Shown here piece by piece: positions 51,601 through 60,090 of a DNA stretch of 64,000 nt. How positions within the stretch are numbered: position 1 is the stretch's first letter; every line of letters starts with the position of its first letter. Made by a program: the position numbers and the translations under genes. Origin of the DNA: a bacterium (GTDB taxonomy: Bacteria > Patescibacteriota > Saccharimonadia > Saccharimonadales > UBA4665); the NCBI GenBank assembly GCA_021799575.1, contig JAJZAD010000005.1, positions 1 through 64,000 of the forward strand. The letters run 5' to 3'. The notes beneath the pieces are model-generated. The model made no database searches, was not told the origin of the DNA, and saw only the letters and a list, made by a program, of their open reading frames with translations.

Positions 51601-51691
51601 TCACCGTAAGAGTCGGACCGATCGCAAATGCCGTGCCCACAAAGTTCAGGCAGATAACAACGGCCACCGCCACCGAGATAAGCTTTTTCAT
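48626..51691 (-). CDS. Large sensor histidine kinase with Ig-like and Cache-like ectodomains
   Basis: A 1021-residue kinase. Signal peptide 1-23; a secreted part (24-310) with an Ig-like domain (about 138-228, PPAVSITSPSGNI to SIQAIAYDFVGHEAKSNTID) and a Ser/Thr stalk (230-265); TM1 311-332; TM2 351-371; a Cache-like sensory domain (about 372-685); TM3 688-712; HAMP 713-766; HisKA with His777 (SIATHELKAPMTAIIGNLS); HATPase_c with Asn896 (NFISNAIKY), DTGLGIPDD and GTGLGMYITKR. The extra secreted Ig-like module before a complete Cache-HAMP kinase is unusual. No response regulator is next to it, so its partner is elsewhere. Confidence 0.9.
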   Translation of the reverse strand: MKKLISVAVAVVICLNFVGTAFAIGPTLTVNPVANQPVYDNWYKDSITIPIEYTCADGAAYNYNYSPGLDGIWSYLFMQDQYGNLWLYTSSQGNAYSPSYPQELTTNCSVGISTGGNYPQNPINMTQTQPDPIYLDAEPPAVSITSPSGNIDSSSSSYSVSGTATDQESGVKSVQLFINGQAGPSASLSGGTWNANISLGQGTNSIQAIAYDFVGHEAKSNTIDITYGTESGGGTSGGSTQSSSSSSGSKATTTPTKTSSTNTAPLTSQTNNILFGNNGLISINNNSDQNAPSNPNVVLAESGFPSVSSSVYFGMVAVIILLLLATGFVIWRFRPVFLRLDRSNSGLRRKVILIVTLPSLLPLFGLGFLAYQQLSHSLKSSLSQELARAAETASIKLSREFAIRQNIITISGNDVLQINNQYKNNFSTLASQDSACLSLIKSAIPSGRYSSIVSNPNCLPFLASIAQVTNTSPSNLAAFEQALTAGYNNSLASMKADEAERINSYLANIREVFPETTELYVLGQNAYAVASLPPINNLNPISQDFPYLLKSLSSKPAMLFDSRQHDLIVTYPINSGSQNNMGDAVVAFNINTNSFIPAIWQTTPKPYVQDQVYFIDSAGQQIFPDKRALSPSLVKKLFSTDAGTLAEITLSNRRSMAFRVSAVSGTDWSVAVGAPPSTILAPIAGIQRVALLAIAGFLLLSLLLGIFFVSSIATEIQALFDGALKFAKGELDFRIGLKTHDELKVLAETMNSMASDIKTAQSALIEKDREFISIATHELKAPMTAIIGNLSMITEDHMGQVDQTAQKLIDQAYNGTVRLRNLVSDMLDVARLESGRAEFKLEAVDLGLVVNQIIESQEIIAQEANITITYKGLENLPKVTADKGKLEIIMTNFISNAIKYNHNGGSVTVSHEIIDNRLITSVSDTGLGIPDDQKEHIFEKFYRVKHEDRANVPGTGLGMYITKRFVEAMNGSIWFDSVHGQGTTFYFSLPIALNQSTSVKQQQTMTPTNTLSNQSGNAIAV

Positions 51692-51788
51692 TTTTTAGTG
51701 TTAAAGAAAGCCTTACTGTCTTTAAGCTTATGCTATCAACCGACTCGTGGTCAATAAGCACTAGCATTAATAAACCCAACGTCTGGCG

Positions 51789-52190
51789 CTATTTTATGCT
51801 CAGTCCTAAGATGAAAGAGCCGATAAGTACGAGTAAGACTATAAGAGTAACCGTCATCATCGGTCTGTCGCGGTTGCGCAAAAACAGCAAGATGGAGCTC
51901 GCCACCCTAAGAATAGGTGTAAGAATCAGTGCTAAGACACCAAGTTCGATAAAGCCTGCTCCGTCACCTTGCCGGATAGAAATTTTAAGACTAGATAGAC
52001 TATGCGGAAATGAGTAGTTAGCCGCCGTAAACCGATGAAACGTATCGTTGAGGGAGTTGTTTTGGTGCCCGTGAACAAAAAACAGAACAATACCGGTTAA
52101 GATAATCGCCGAACTTAGAATTACGCCTATTTGGAGCACACTGCTCACAACAAGTTCCATAGCTAAAGCGGAAGATTTAGACTTGCTCAT
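51789..52190 (-). CDS. DUF1634 membrane protein, TauE partner
   Basis: A 133-residue protein with three TMs (about 12-34, 70-90, 105-125). SSVLQIGVILSSAIILTGIV and FIELGVLALILTPILRVASS match DUF1634. The family is nearly always encoded next to a TauE/SafE exporter, as here, with a 4-bp overlap (ATGA). Probably an accessory or regulatory subunit. Confidence 0.85.
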   Translation of the reverse strand: MSKSKSSALAMELVVSSVLQIGVILSSAIILTGIVLFFVHGHQNNSLNDTFHRFTAANYSFPHSLSSLKISIRQGDGAGFIELGVLALILTPILRVASSILLFLRNRDRPMMTVTLIVLLVLIGSFILGLSIK

Positions 52191-53023
52191 GACAATCCTC
52201 TTTGCAGCATCTCAGCCGCTACAATTACCAAAACTATGATAAATAAGACTTTAACGTAACGGGGCGCTACTTTGTTAAGTAGCCGTGACCCCATTACCGA
52301 GCCAATTAAGACACCGATCGCTATAGGAGCAGCAATTACGGGATTGATTTGGCCACGCGCGAAATATGCTCCAGCACTGGCGGCTGCCGTTACACCGATC
52401 ATAAAATCACTGGTAGCTGCCGATGCCTTAATCGGCATGTGCATAGCTATATCCATCGCCGGAACTTTTAAAGCCCCCGACCCTACTCCTAGTAATGCGG
52501 AAATCATGCCGGCGATGTACATTAGAGCCAGACCTACTTTAGTACCGGCAACTTTATAGGTAATTGTTTGGTGCTTGTTTTGATCGTAATATGAACCGTG
52601 TAAATTGAAGTAGTTTGCTAAGCGGTCGTTTGATGAGCTTAACACCGCCCGCTCGCGCCGGTTACGGGACATAGCCAAGGCGGAATAGATTAGCACTAAA
52701 GCGAACAATATATACAGTCCGTTGCCGGAAATTAAGGTTGTGATGTAAGCACCGGTAAGCGCTCCGATAGTAGTGGCTATTTCCAGAAACATCCCGGCGC
52801 GCAAATTAGTTAGTTTCTCGCGCACATATGCTACCGCAGCCCCGGAAGAGGTGGCTATAACCGATAATATCGAAGCACCGATTGCCAGGCGGATATCTAC
52901 ATGGTAAACCAGAGTTAAAACCGGTACGATAATCACCCCCCCTCCTAATCCGACCAACGAGCCCAACATTCCGGCTGCAACAGATATTAGCGCTAGTGAA
53001 AAGACAAAATCGGTTACAGACAT
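52187..53023 (-). CDS. TauE/SafE sulfite exporter family protein
   Basis: A 278-residue protein with eight or so TMs. The duplicated TauE motif is AAGMLGSLVGLGGGVIIVPV in the first half and GMISALLGVGSGALKVPAMD in the second. Members export sulfite, sulfoacetate or other organosulfur anions. It starts without an SD, with a -10 6 bp from the ATG, so the message may be leaderless. Coupled to the DUF1634 gene. Confidence 0.9.
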   Translation of the reverse strand: MSVTDFVFSLALISVAAGMLGSLVGLGGGVIIVPVLTLVYHVDIRLAIGASILSVIATSSGAAVAYVREKLTNLRAGMFLEIATTIGALTGAYITTLISGNGLYILFALVLIYSALAMSRNRRERAVLSSSNDRLANYFNLHGSYYDQNKHQTITYKVAGTKVGLALMYIAGMISALLGVGSGALKVPAMDIAMHMPIKASAATSDFMIGVTAAASAGAYFARGQINPVIAAPIAIGVLIGSVMGSRLLNKVAPRYVKVLFIIVLVIVAAEMLQRGLS

Positions 53024-53029
53024 AAGCTT

Positions 53030-53058
53030 ATTGTATGTTTGCTTGGGCCTAAGAACAA
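53030..53058 (-). promoter_or_regulatory. Promoter of the TauE-DUF1634 pair, leaderless
   Basis: On the minus strand TTGTTC (53053-53058), a 17-bp spacer and TACAAT (53030-53035) lie 6 bp from the ATG (53023). The transcript should begin at or next to the start codon. Confidence 0.5.
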
Positions 53059-53202
53059 ACGTTTAAGTCGTGGGAGTTTACGCTTACTGGCTATTTTAAG
53101 TTGAGAGAAAACCCGCCCCCTAATTAAGATACCTTACGAGACAAACAATGTTTATTGCCCGATTTAAAACAAATACGTGAAGTGTATTTTGCCAACTGGT
53201 CT

Positions 53203-53955
53203 TTAACCGTTTGTATTAGCCTCGGGGTTGGGCACTAGTCTGACACCAACATTATCCGATATGTATTGGGCTATATAACCCCTACTGGCATCATTAATTA
53301 TCCATAGTGGTTGAACTAATATTTCATCCAGCATTTTAATCTGTGCACTATTATGGTTGCCTAGCGAGCTAAAACTGTAGTTGGGAGGTAAATCAGGGTT
53401 ACCGGTAGGATTGCCTTCCTGCTTACTGACTATCCAGTTGTCGCTGCGGCTCCGATACATTAGAAACGTATAGTATGGTTCTCCAACCGGAGGCAATAAC
53501 GGAGAACCTTCGTTACCTTGCGTAACGGTTACGGACATTTCACTCCTATTGGCTGTGTATTCAAAAGAATAAATGGTTTGCGGATATGGAGTAGTAGCAA
53601 CAATAGTTCTTTCAACGGTAGCCTGACCCAAGAAGACTATATGTTTTGGCGGTAACTGGGAAATTGCTATTTCAGTGTGCGAACGATCTGGGAATTTCGC
53701 TATGTCTTCGCTTAACTTCTGAGCATATTTGTCTAATTTCCCGTTCAGCGTATTAGGTACCGGGTTGCTGGTAGTGATAGTAGCAGCCGAAGCATACCGG
53801 TCAGGATTATATGCTTGTTCAGTACTCAAAACACCTGCGGCAACCAATGCAGCAAGTCCGAGAGCCAATACGGGGTATGCACCTTTTTGATGCTGTATTT
53901 CCCGTTTATCGGCTGCCGACAAACCTTCGGATCTAAAGCCAGATAACCTAAACAT
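53203..53955 (-). CDS. Single-TM exported protein of unknown function
   Basis: A 250-residue protein with a short cytoplasmic N-terminus, one TM (about 28-45, YPVLALGLAALVAAGVLS) and an extracellular alpha/beta domain (60-250) rich in beta-turn residues. Blocks: SEDIAKFPDRSHTEIAISQL, VERTIVATTPYPQTIYSFEY, PPVGEPYYTFLMYRSRSDNW. No Cys, no motif I know. It could be a lipid- or peptidoglycan-associated sensor. It borders the 1.1-kb gene-poor region. Confidence 0.55.
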   Translation of the reverse strand: MFRLSGFRSEGLSAADKREIQHQKGAYPVLALGLAALVAAGVLSTEQAYNPDRYASAATITTSNPVPNTLNGKLDKYAQKLSEDIAKFPDRSHTEIAISQLPPKHIVFLGQATVERTIVATTPYPQTIYSFEYTANRSEMSVTVTQGNEGSPLLPPVGEPYYTFLMYRSRSDNWIVSKQEGNPTGNPDLPPNYSFSSLGNHNSAQIKMLDEILVQPLWIINDASRGYIAQYISDNVGVRLVPNPEANTNG

Positions 53956-55034
53956 TAAGGCCTCCCCTGAATTCAGTTATAACTATACCACAATACCAAT
54001 GGTTTGACTAGAGAAAAAGTAGGCGACTATACCCTCAATGCAAGAATATAAGGGATACGAAATGAGCTCTGGAATCTATCGAAAGTTATTCTTTCCACAA
54101 TCGAAGATACTGTATGGCATTTGAAACCAGTGGTATAGGCTCAAACAATAATACCTTTGCAGTTTTCGATAGTCTTAAAGTTAAGAATATGAAGTGGCTA
54201 AAAAAACTGGTAAAAAAACTTTAAGATGGTGTTCGAAATATTATGAACTAGGGTTGGGTTAATGCCGTAATATCCTTAGCGAGTAAAAAAGAGATTTTAA
54301 GATACGAGGCTCATAGTACTTCTTAGAAGTCCGTTGGTCTGGTAGTAACTGTTCCTTATAAAACTAGGATTTATACCCATAGTGAACTGACCCTTCAGCA
54401 CTTAAGGAGCTTGTTTTCAAACTTAAAAAAACTCGATATGGATTCCGTCTTAATAAGGATTAGCCTGTGTTTTTGGTGTTTAAACTTTTTAGAAAAGACC
54501 CAAAAAGCTTCTACGGACTATTGGGTTTTAACCGACTAATACTTTACAGCTTATCCCGCCTGTTACAGGTAATGCTATAAATTAACCGTAAGCCAGGGAT
54601 ATACAGAATGGCAAGCAAGTCGATTTAAAACGATAAATGAGTGCATACTAAAAAATTCATTATTAACTTACGTTTTAACAACCACGCTACTTGTAAGCGT
54701 AATAGGCATTAGATCAGTCATGAACACGAGCGGCATGGGTAGGGTTGACTCTAAAGCTGTCAGTTATTTAAAAAATTATCAGTAAGTGACCAATATCGCT
54801 CGAGCTAATGTCCTTTTGGCTTTGACTGGTTGTTAGGCTTAGACAGGAAATAATGGTGGGTTCTAGTGTTAGTTTATCTGCTCATGCAGCCTTAAATAGA
54901 ACCAGTAATTAACCCTACTTACCCAAAGGATAAAGTTGCTATAAATAAAACTTGTAAAAAAGCAAATTAATTGTTAAAATAAACAAAACTTTAAACTGTT
55001 TTGGTGGGCGTATTTAAATAAGTGAGATTAATTA
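53956..55034. other. Gene-poor region, 1079 bp
   Basis: No complete gene seen in a window that is otherwise packed. A 70-codon open stretch (54327-54539, VVTVPYKTRIYTHSELTLQH and on to FLEKTQKASTDYWVLTD) has no start codon or ribosome site and may be a gene relic. A possible stem-loop (ACCCAA/TTGGGT, about 54498-54526) is weak. The last 100 bp are AT-rich and should contain the GT2 promoter. I found no rRNA, tRNA or RNase P hallmarks. Confidence 0.5.
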
Positions 55035-57311
55035 ATGTCGGCCAAGCGCCAAAACCGGTTACATATTAAGCGTCAATGGGGTGCTGAGAAGAGACTCGAT
55101 CCGTTGCCTATAGTGCATGATATTCCCTCTACCAAGAAAATCAGCTTCAGCCGGATCGCAATCGTAGCAACTGTTTTGCTGTGGGTAGTTTACTTTGTCT
55201 ATACCGTAATTCGCCAGTTCTTCGAGGGTTCCACTACTTTTAGTTTTATTATGCAGGCCATGATTTATCTAGCCATCGTGACCTTCTTAACCTTTTCTTC
55301 TTTAATGTATTTAATTACCCGTCAAGGAGCTTTCCAACGTTTTAAAAAGCATTTGCGCGTGCCCAGAGCGGAGCTTGATCGCTATTTCGATAAAAAAAGA
55401 CCTTCGGTAACCGTTTTGATACCTTCTTATGAGGAGGAGCCATCGGTGATCAGGAAAACTCTCATTTCCGCCGCATTACAAGAGTACCCAGCACTTAGGG
55501 TCGTATTACTTTTAGATAATAATCCTAATCCCAAGAATCCGGACCAAGCAGCCAAACTTAATGCCAGTCGACAGTTAATTGAAGAGGTTAAGGAACTATT
55601 TAAAGAACCACGGGAGTTGTTAAGCGAGGCTTATGAACGGTTTGAGGCCAAAAATTCCAACCGGTCTTACGTCGATCCCGAACAGGTTAAAGTGTTAAGT
55701 GGACACTATGCATGGGCAGCCAGTTGGCTAAATAATCTGGCAAATCAAGAAGTCATAGATGACCATGTGGATGTTTTCTTTAGTGATCAAGTATTAAGAG
55801 AACTGGCCAAGGATTTGGATTTAGTCGGCCGAGCGCTTCAGACTTCTTCTCTGGAAAGCGCTAAACTACCTAAAAGCCGGGTCAGACAACTTTATCTGCG
55901 ACTTAAATGGATATTTGATTTCGATATCGCCTTGTTCGAGCGTAAAATGTATGCCTCGTTATCTAAGGAGCCGAATAAGGCTATGAACCTTAATTCGTAT
56001 ATCGGATTGATGGGCGGAGCTTATCGATATTTGTTAACTCCCGACGGTCCTATACTAGTTCCTACTAAACATCCCAAGAAATACGATCTGGTAGTTCCGG
56101 ACAGCGATTTTGTTTTGACCCTAGACGCTGATTCGATACTACTTAGGGAATATTGTTTAAGGTTGGTGTATTTCTTGGAGCAACCGGATAACGCTCGAGT
56201 TGCGGTTACCCAGACTCCATACTCTTCCTTTAGGGGTGCCTCTAGCCGTATTGAACGACTGGCCGGTGCCACAACCGACGTGCAGCATATTCTGCACCAA
56301 GGTATGAGTTATTATGGGGCTACTTTTTGGGTCGGCGCCAACGCTATAATTCGCAAAAAAGCGCTTGAAGATATCTGTGAAAGCGAATGGGTCGGAGGTT
56401 TTGAGATCAAACGATATATCCAGGACAGAACGGTTATTGAAGACACCGAGTCGAGTATTGATTTGACTCTGCATGGCTGGACGCTGGTTAATTACCCCGA
56501 ACGGCTGAGTTACAGCGCTACTCCGCCGGATTTTGGCTCGTTGGTTGTCCAGCGCCGGCGTTGGGCTAATGGCGGGTTGCTGATTATTCCTAAATTGTGG
56601 TCACATACTCGTGCCCGTCAGCGCAGAAACGAAGCCGTGTTAATGGCTGAGCTGATGCTAAGACTGAATTACATGGCTTCCATCGCTTGGGCCAGTTTTG
56701 GATTGATTTTGCTTCTTGCCTATCCATACAACGGACGTTTGCTTAGCCCGTTTGTAATCCTGGCAGCTTTACCTTATTTTCTAGCCATGGCCAGCGATTT
56801 AAAGTATTGCGGTTATAAGCGCAGCGACGTATTAAGAATATACGGGTTTAACCTGATGCTGTTACCAGTTAATATTGCAGGGGTTATAAAATCCATTCAA
56901 CAATCATTGACCGGTAAGAAAATTCCTTTCGCCCGCACTCCGAAAGTTAAAAACCGCACTCTTACACCTGCGCTATATATTATAGCTCCGTTATTAATCA
57001 TCGGATTTTCGATGTTCACATTTTACCGTGATGAGCAGGTTCATAATTGGGGAAATGCCGCTTTTGCCGGGATCAATGCCTTGCTTACATTCTGGGCGGT
57101 GATCGCATACATAGGGATTAAAAACGCAATCGTTGATTTATGGCGGTCATTTGTGAACTGGCTGTATGTAGAAGTTCCAGTCAAACATGAAGCGGACAGT
57201 GGTGAAATGCAGGCCATTAACTGGCGATCGGTTTTGTATCACGGAAGTAATTCTAACGCTGGGCAGAAAAATGGCTATATACCCGACGAGGAGGCCTATG
57301 GAAAAGTCTAA
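55035..57311 (+). CDS. Processive GT2 polysaccharide synthase (cellulose/chitin synthase-like)
   Basis: A 758-residue membrane glycosyltransferase. Two N-terminal TMs (about 39-60 and 72-94) are followed by a cytoplasmic GT-A domain: PSVTVLIPSYEEEPSVIRKT, DADS with Asp364/Asp366 (VLTLDADSILL), Glu469-Asp470 (RTVIEDTESS) and QxxRW (Gln506-Trp510). About five C-terminal TMs follow (545-710). The D-D-D-QxxRW order is that of processive inverting synthases such as BcsA, NodC/HasA and chitin synthase. A 150-residue insert (about 170-320) separates the first Asp-rich strand from the catalytic core. It probably polymerises and secretes a beta-linked glycan. The chitinase-like gene overlaps its 3' end. 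Confidence 0.9.
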   Translation: MSAKRQNRLHIKRQWGAEKRLDPLPIVHDIPSTKKISFSRIAIVATVLLWVVYFVYTVIRQFFEGSTTFSFIMQAMIYLAIVTFLTFSSLMYLITRQGAFQRFKKHLRVPRAELDRYFDKKRPSVTVLIPSYEEEPSVIRKTLISAALQEYPALRVVLLLDNNPNPKNPDQAAKLNASRQLIEEVKELFKEPRELLSEAYERFEAKNSNRSYVDPEQVKVLSGHYAWAASWLNNLANQEVIDDHVDVFFSDQVLRELAKDLDLVGRALQTSSLESAKLPKSRVRQLYLRLKWIFDFDIALFERKMYASLSKEPNKAMNLNSYIGLMGGAYRYLLTPDGPILVPTKHPKKYDLVVPDSDFVLTLDADSILLREYCLRLVYFLEQPDNARVAVTQTPYSSFRGASSRIERLAGATTDVQHILHQGMSYYGATFWVGANAIIRKKALEDICESEWVGGFEIKRYIQDRTVIEDTESSIDLTLHGWTLVNYPERLSYSATPPDFGSLVVQRRRWANGGLLIIPKLWSHTRARQRRNEAVLMAELMLRLNYMASIAWASFGLILLLAYPYNGRLLSPFVILAALPYFLAMASDLKYCGYKRSDVLRIYGFNLMLLPVNIAGVIKSIQQSLTGKKIPFARTPKVKNRTLTPALYIIAPLLIIGFSMFTFYRDEQVHNWGNAAFAGINALLTFWAVIAYIGIKNAIVDLWRSFVNWLYVEVPVKHEADSGEMQAINWRSVLYHGSNSNAGQKNGYIPDEEAYGKV

Positions 57312-58869
57312 CCAGACCACCAGAAGAAAATTATCACTGCCTAGATTGTTATTTGCAGTTTTAGTGTTTATAACTTTCGGGGGCGGAGTGGCTTACGGGA
57401 TCCGTAAATGGAATGAGGACCGGATAATCGGCCCGCACAACCCTTGGTTTGCCGCTTATGTAGATGTTACCGCCACGCCCTTGTATCAATTTGAAAACTT
57501 GGGCTCAACCGCGCATAAGGATGCCGTACTGTCTTTTATTGTTTCAATGCCCGGTAAACCGTGTACGCCGTCGTGGGGCGGTGCTTATACACTGAACCAG
57601 GCATCCTCTTCACTTGATCTGGATCGACGAATTGCCCGCTTACAAGAACAAGGCGGTAGTATAGCGGTTTCTTTCGGTGGTAAACTAAACCAAGAGCTGG
57701 CTGATAAGTGTACCAATCAACAGGCTCTTTATAGCGCTTATCAAAGTGTGATTGAGCGCTATAAAGTTGATACTATCGATCTTGATCTCGAGGGGTCGAC
57801 GCTTGATAACTATAGCGCTATGGTCCGCAGAGCCGAGGTTATAGCTAAACTCCAGTCTAGCAGACGATCCAGTGGGCAAAAACTGGCAGTTTGGCTAACC
57901 TTGCCGGTTACCACTCAAGGACTCAGTTTGGCTGGCACTAATGCGGTTGCGACGATGTTAAGTCACGGTGTGGATTTAGCCGGTGTAAATATTATGGTTA
58001 TGGACTTCGGTCAAAGTCTGGCACCTGGTCAGAACATGCTTAACGGATCAGAAAGCGCGGCGATTCAGACCGTTAGACAACTCGGTATTCTCTATAAACA
58101 AGCAGGCATTTATTTAAATAATGGTACCTTGTGGTCTAAACTCGGCCTTACGCCAATGATTGGGGTAAATGATGATAGTAACGAGATTTTTTCTCTTGCC
58201 GACGCCAAATCGTTAAACGCCTTTGCCTTATCCAATCACGTCGGACGGATGTCAATGTGGTCGGCTAACCGAGACCTAACCTGTGGCAGTAACTATGTAA
58301 CCTTAAGTATCGTTTCTGATTCATGCAGTGGCATTAACGAAGGAGCGGCGGGTACTTTTGCCGACTTATTAGGCAATGGCTTTAAGGGTTCGATCGAACT
58401 GAGCGCCGGACTTATAACCAAGGCGGACATCGAGGCCAGCTATCTTAACACGCCGGATAACCCGGCTACCAGTCCCTACCCTATTTGGTCGCCTAACTCA
58501 GCCTACCTGGAAGGTACGAAAGTCGTCTGGCACCATAATGTATATGAGGCAAAATGGTGGACTCAAGGTGACGTACCGGACGACCCGGTGCTGCAGACCT
58601 GGCAAACTCCATGGGAACTGATTGGTCCAGTACTTCCCGGTGAAAAACCCGTTCCCCAGGCCACCTTGCCAGCCGGTACTTATCCTAATTGGTCGGGGAC
58701 CACGATTTATAATACAGGCGACAGGGTTCTATTTAACGGGGTTCCTTATCAGGCCAAGTGGTGGAATGAAGGTCAAAGTCCCGCTGCTGCCTCTTCCGAT
58801 CCTGGCGGCTCGCCATGGGCTCCTTTAACCCAGGCGCAAATAAACGCTATTGAAAATAAAACCAGCTAA
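57298..58869 (+). CDS. GH18 chitinase-like protein with two CBM5/12 modules
   Basis: A 523-residue exported protein. The ATG at 57298 follows GAGGAGG and overlaps the synthase gene by 14 bp; a longer in-frame start (57187) lies deep in that gene and is rejected. N-terminal TM (about 13-34), GH18-like barrel (about 50-370) with the catalytic DxxDxDxE at Asp158-Glu165 (VDTIDLDLEG) and SIAVSFGG. Then two carbohydrate-binding modules of the CBM5/12 type, with YEAKWWTQGDVPD (about 393-446) and YQAKWWNEGQSPA (about 461-510), the chitin-binding AKWWT pattern. Likely trims, releases or recycles the polymer made by the upstream GT2. Confidence 0.88.
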   Translation: MEKSNQTTRRKLSLPRLLFAVLVFITFGGGVAYGIRKWNEDRIIGPHNPWFAAYVDVTATPLYQFENLGSTAHKDAVLSFIVSMPGKPCTPSWGGAYTLNQASSSLDLDRRIARLQEQGGSIAVSFGGKLNQELADKCTNQQALYSAYQSVIERYKVDTIDLDLEGSTLDNYSAMVRRAEVIAKLQSSRRSSGQKLAVWLTLPVTTQGLSLAGTNAVATMLSHGVDLAGVNIMVMDFGQSLAPGQNMLNGSESAAIQTVRQLGILYKQAGIYLNNGTLWSKLGLTPMIGVNDDSNEIFSLADAKSLNAFALSNHVGRMSMWSANRDLTCGSNYVTLSIVSDSCSGINEGAAGTFADLLGNGFKGSIELSAGLITKADIEASYLNTPDNPATSPYPIWSPNSAYLEGTKVVWHHNVYEAKWWTQGDVPDDPVLQTWQTPWELIGPVLPGEKPVPQATLPAGTYPNWSGTTIYNTGDRVLFNGVPYQAKWWNEGQSPAAASSDPGGSPWAPLTQAQINAIENKTS

Positions 58870-59066
58870 CTCAAGGGCAGCCGGGATTCGAAAAGGCAGT
58901 TATTCAACCGATCTAGAGTTGTAAGTATCTACTCGAAAAAACTTGATTGGTAAGGAAACACCAAACAACAAACCGGCTGTTGTTTTAAAACAGTCAAACG
59001 CTTTAGTAGGTGATTGGATTAACGTATAATGCTTGTGTTGGTATGACTTAAATAAAAACGATAAGT

Positions 59067-59630
59067 ATGAAAAGCCTAGTAGCAATTGCGGTCGGTATTA
59101 TCCTTGTGGGGTTATTGGTATTGTTCGCAGCCCACCCTTTTCAGTCTCAGGCTCAAAACGGTAAAAATCATGATTCTAAATCCTCGTCCTCCTCAGTACT
59201 TAAAAAGAATAAGCCTATAAGCTCCACTAGCCCACTAAGCCTTTATCCTCCGGTTAGGGTTAATTGCAATACCAACGCGTCATGGGTTCCTTATACCGTA
59301 GACTATACGGTTACCGGTATGGGTTGTGTCGCGCCCAGTCTTAGTAGTGGAAATACGTTCATGTTTTGTAACGGCTCAATTATGCAGCACGCTACGGATG
59401 TGACGTTTAATTGCTACCGCTCAGGGTATTATTCTTTAAACGACCTGCTTGCCTGTAGAGGATCTACCAATGCCGATTCGAATCCTCAAAATCTAGCGCT
59501 AAATTATACCTGTTTACTTCCCGACGTAGCCGGAAGTAATAACAATCCGGTTTATTCTTGTAGCGGAGATCTTGTCAATTATAGTTCGATGGCGATCAAC
59601 CTACCGTTGGCGGTTAGTTGTGGCGCTTGA
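59067..59630 (+). CDS. Secreted, cysteine-paired protein of unknown function
   Basis: A 187-residue protein with an N-terminal TM or signal (about 2-23), a Ser/Lys-rich linker (30-60) and a compact domain with eight cysteines (VNCNTN, GMGCV, MFCNG, FNCYR, LACRG, YTCLL, YSCSG, VSCGA). The even count and spacing suggest four disulfides. Not a family I recognise. The VKOR at 34.5 kb could supply oxidising power. It lies downstream of the GT2/GH18 pair. Confidence 0.6.
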   Translation: MKSLVAIAVGIILVGLLVLFAAHPFQSQAQNGKNHDSKSSSSSVLKKNKPISSTSPLSLYPPVRVNCNTNASWVPYTVDYTVTGMGCVAPSLSSGNTFMFCNGSIMQHATDVTFNCYRSGYYSLNDLLACRGSTNADSNPQNLALNYTCLLPDVAGSNNNPVYSCSGDLVNYSSMAINLPLAVSCGA

Positions 59631-59655
59631 AAAAACTAAATGATCCAAGTCTGGT

Positions 59656-59976
59656 TTATGACAGCTTATTATTATGTTGGTAGCAAATATTTCTGGCGTA
59701 GCGCGAGCGCAAATCATAGCAATTGAACTGTACCGATCCACTAGTGCTAGTAATCAGTTGCTTAACGTCATAGCGCATTTTGGCTAATTCCGATTGGGCT
59801 GCACTGGATTGAGAATTAGCTTGTAGTAAAAACCTGGTATAGTACAAATTATTAAAAAAATTAACCAGTAATCCTGTTGCTAATGAACAAATTATAATCA
59901 GCACCGTAAGGGTCCAGATAAGTTTACTCCTGGCTTTGGTAGTTGGTTTGGTTTCCGGCTTTGCTTTTATTGGCAT
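59656..59976 (-). CDS. Small single-TM protein with paired cysteines
   Basis: A 106-residue protein. Basic N-terminus (KAKPETKPTTKARSK), TM (about 20-40), then an extracytoplasmic helix and VQFNCYDLRSRYARNICYQH with two cysteines 15 apart. Unknown function; the layout resembles the neighbouring small surface proteins. It reads towards the Cys-rich gene, 25 bp from its stop. Confidence 0.5.
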   Translation of the reverse strand: MPIKAKPETKPTTKARSKLIWTLTVLIIICSLATGLLVNFFNNLYYTRFLLQANSQSSAAQSELAKMRYDVKQLITSTSGSVQFNCYDLRSRYARNICYQHNNKLS

Positions 59977-60090
59977 GATTAAATCCCAGTTAAAACAGTC
60001 CGCTTGCTTTAAATTATTCCAATTTTAATATTACTCTTTAAAAGTATCCGGGGTATAGCAGCCATTTTACTAATCGTCTAACTACTCTTG

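Noticed and set aside
57187-57297. Upstream extension of the GH18-like gene
   Set aside because: It lies inside the synthase gene, has no ribosome site and gives no signal peptide; the ATG at 57298 has GAGGAGG.
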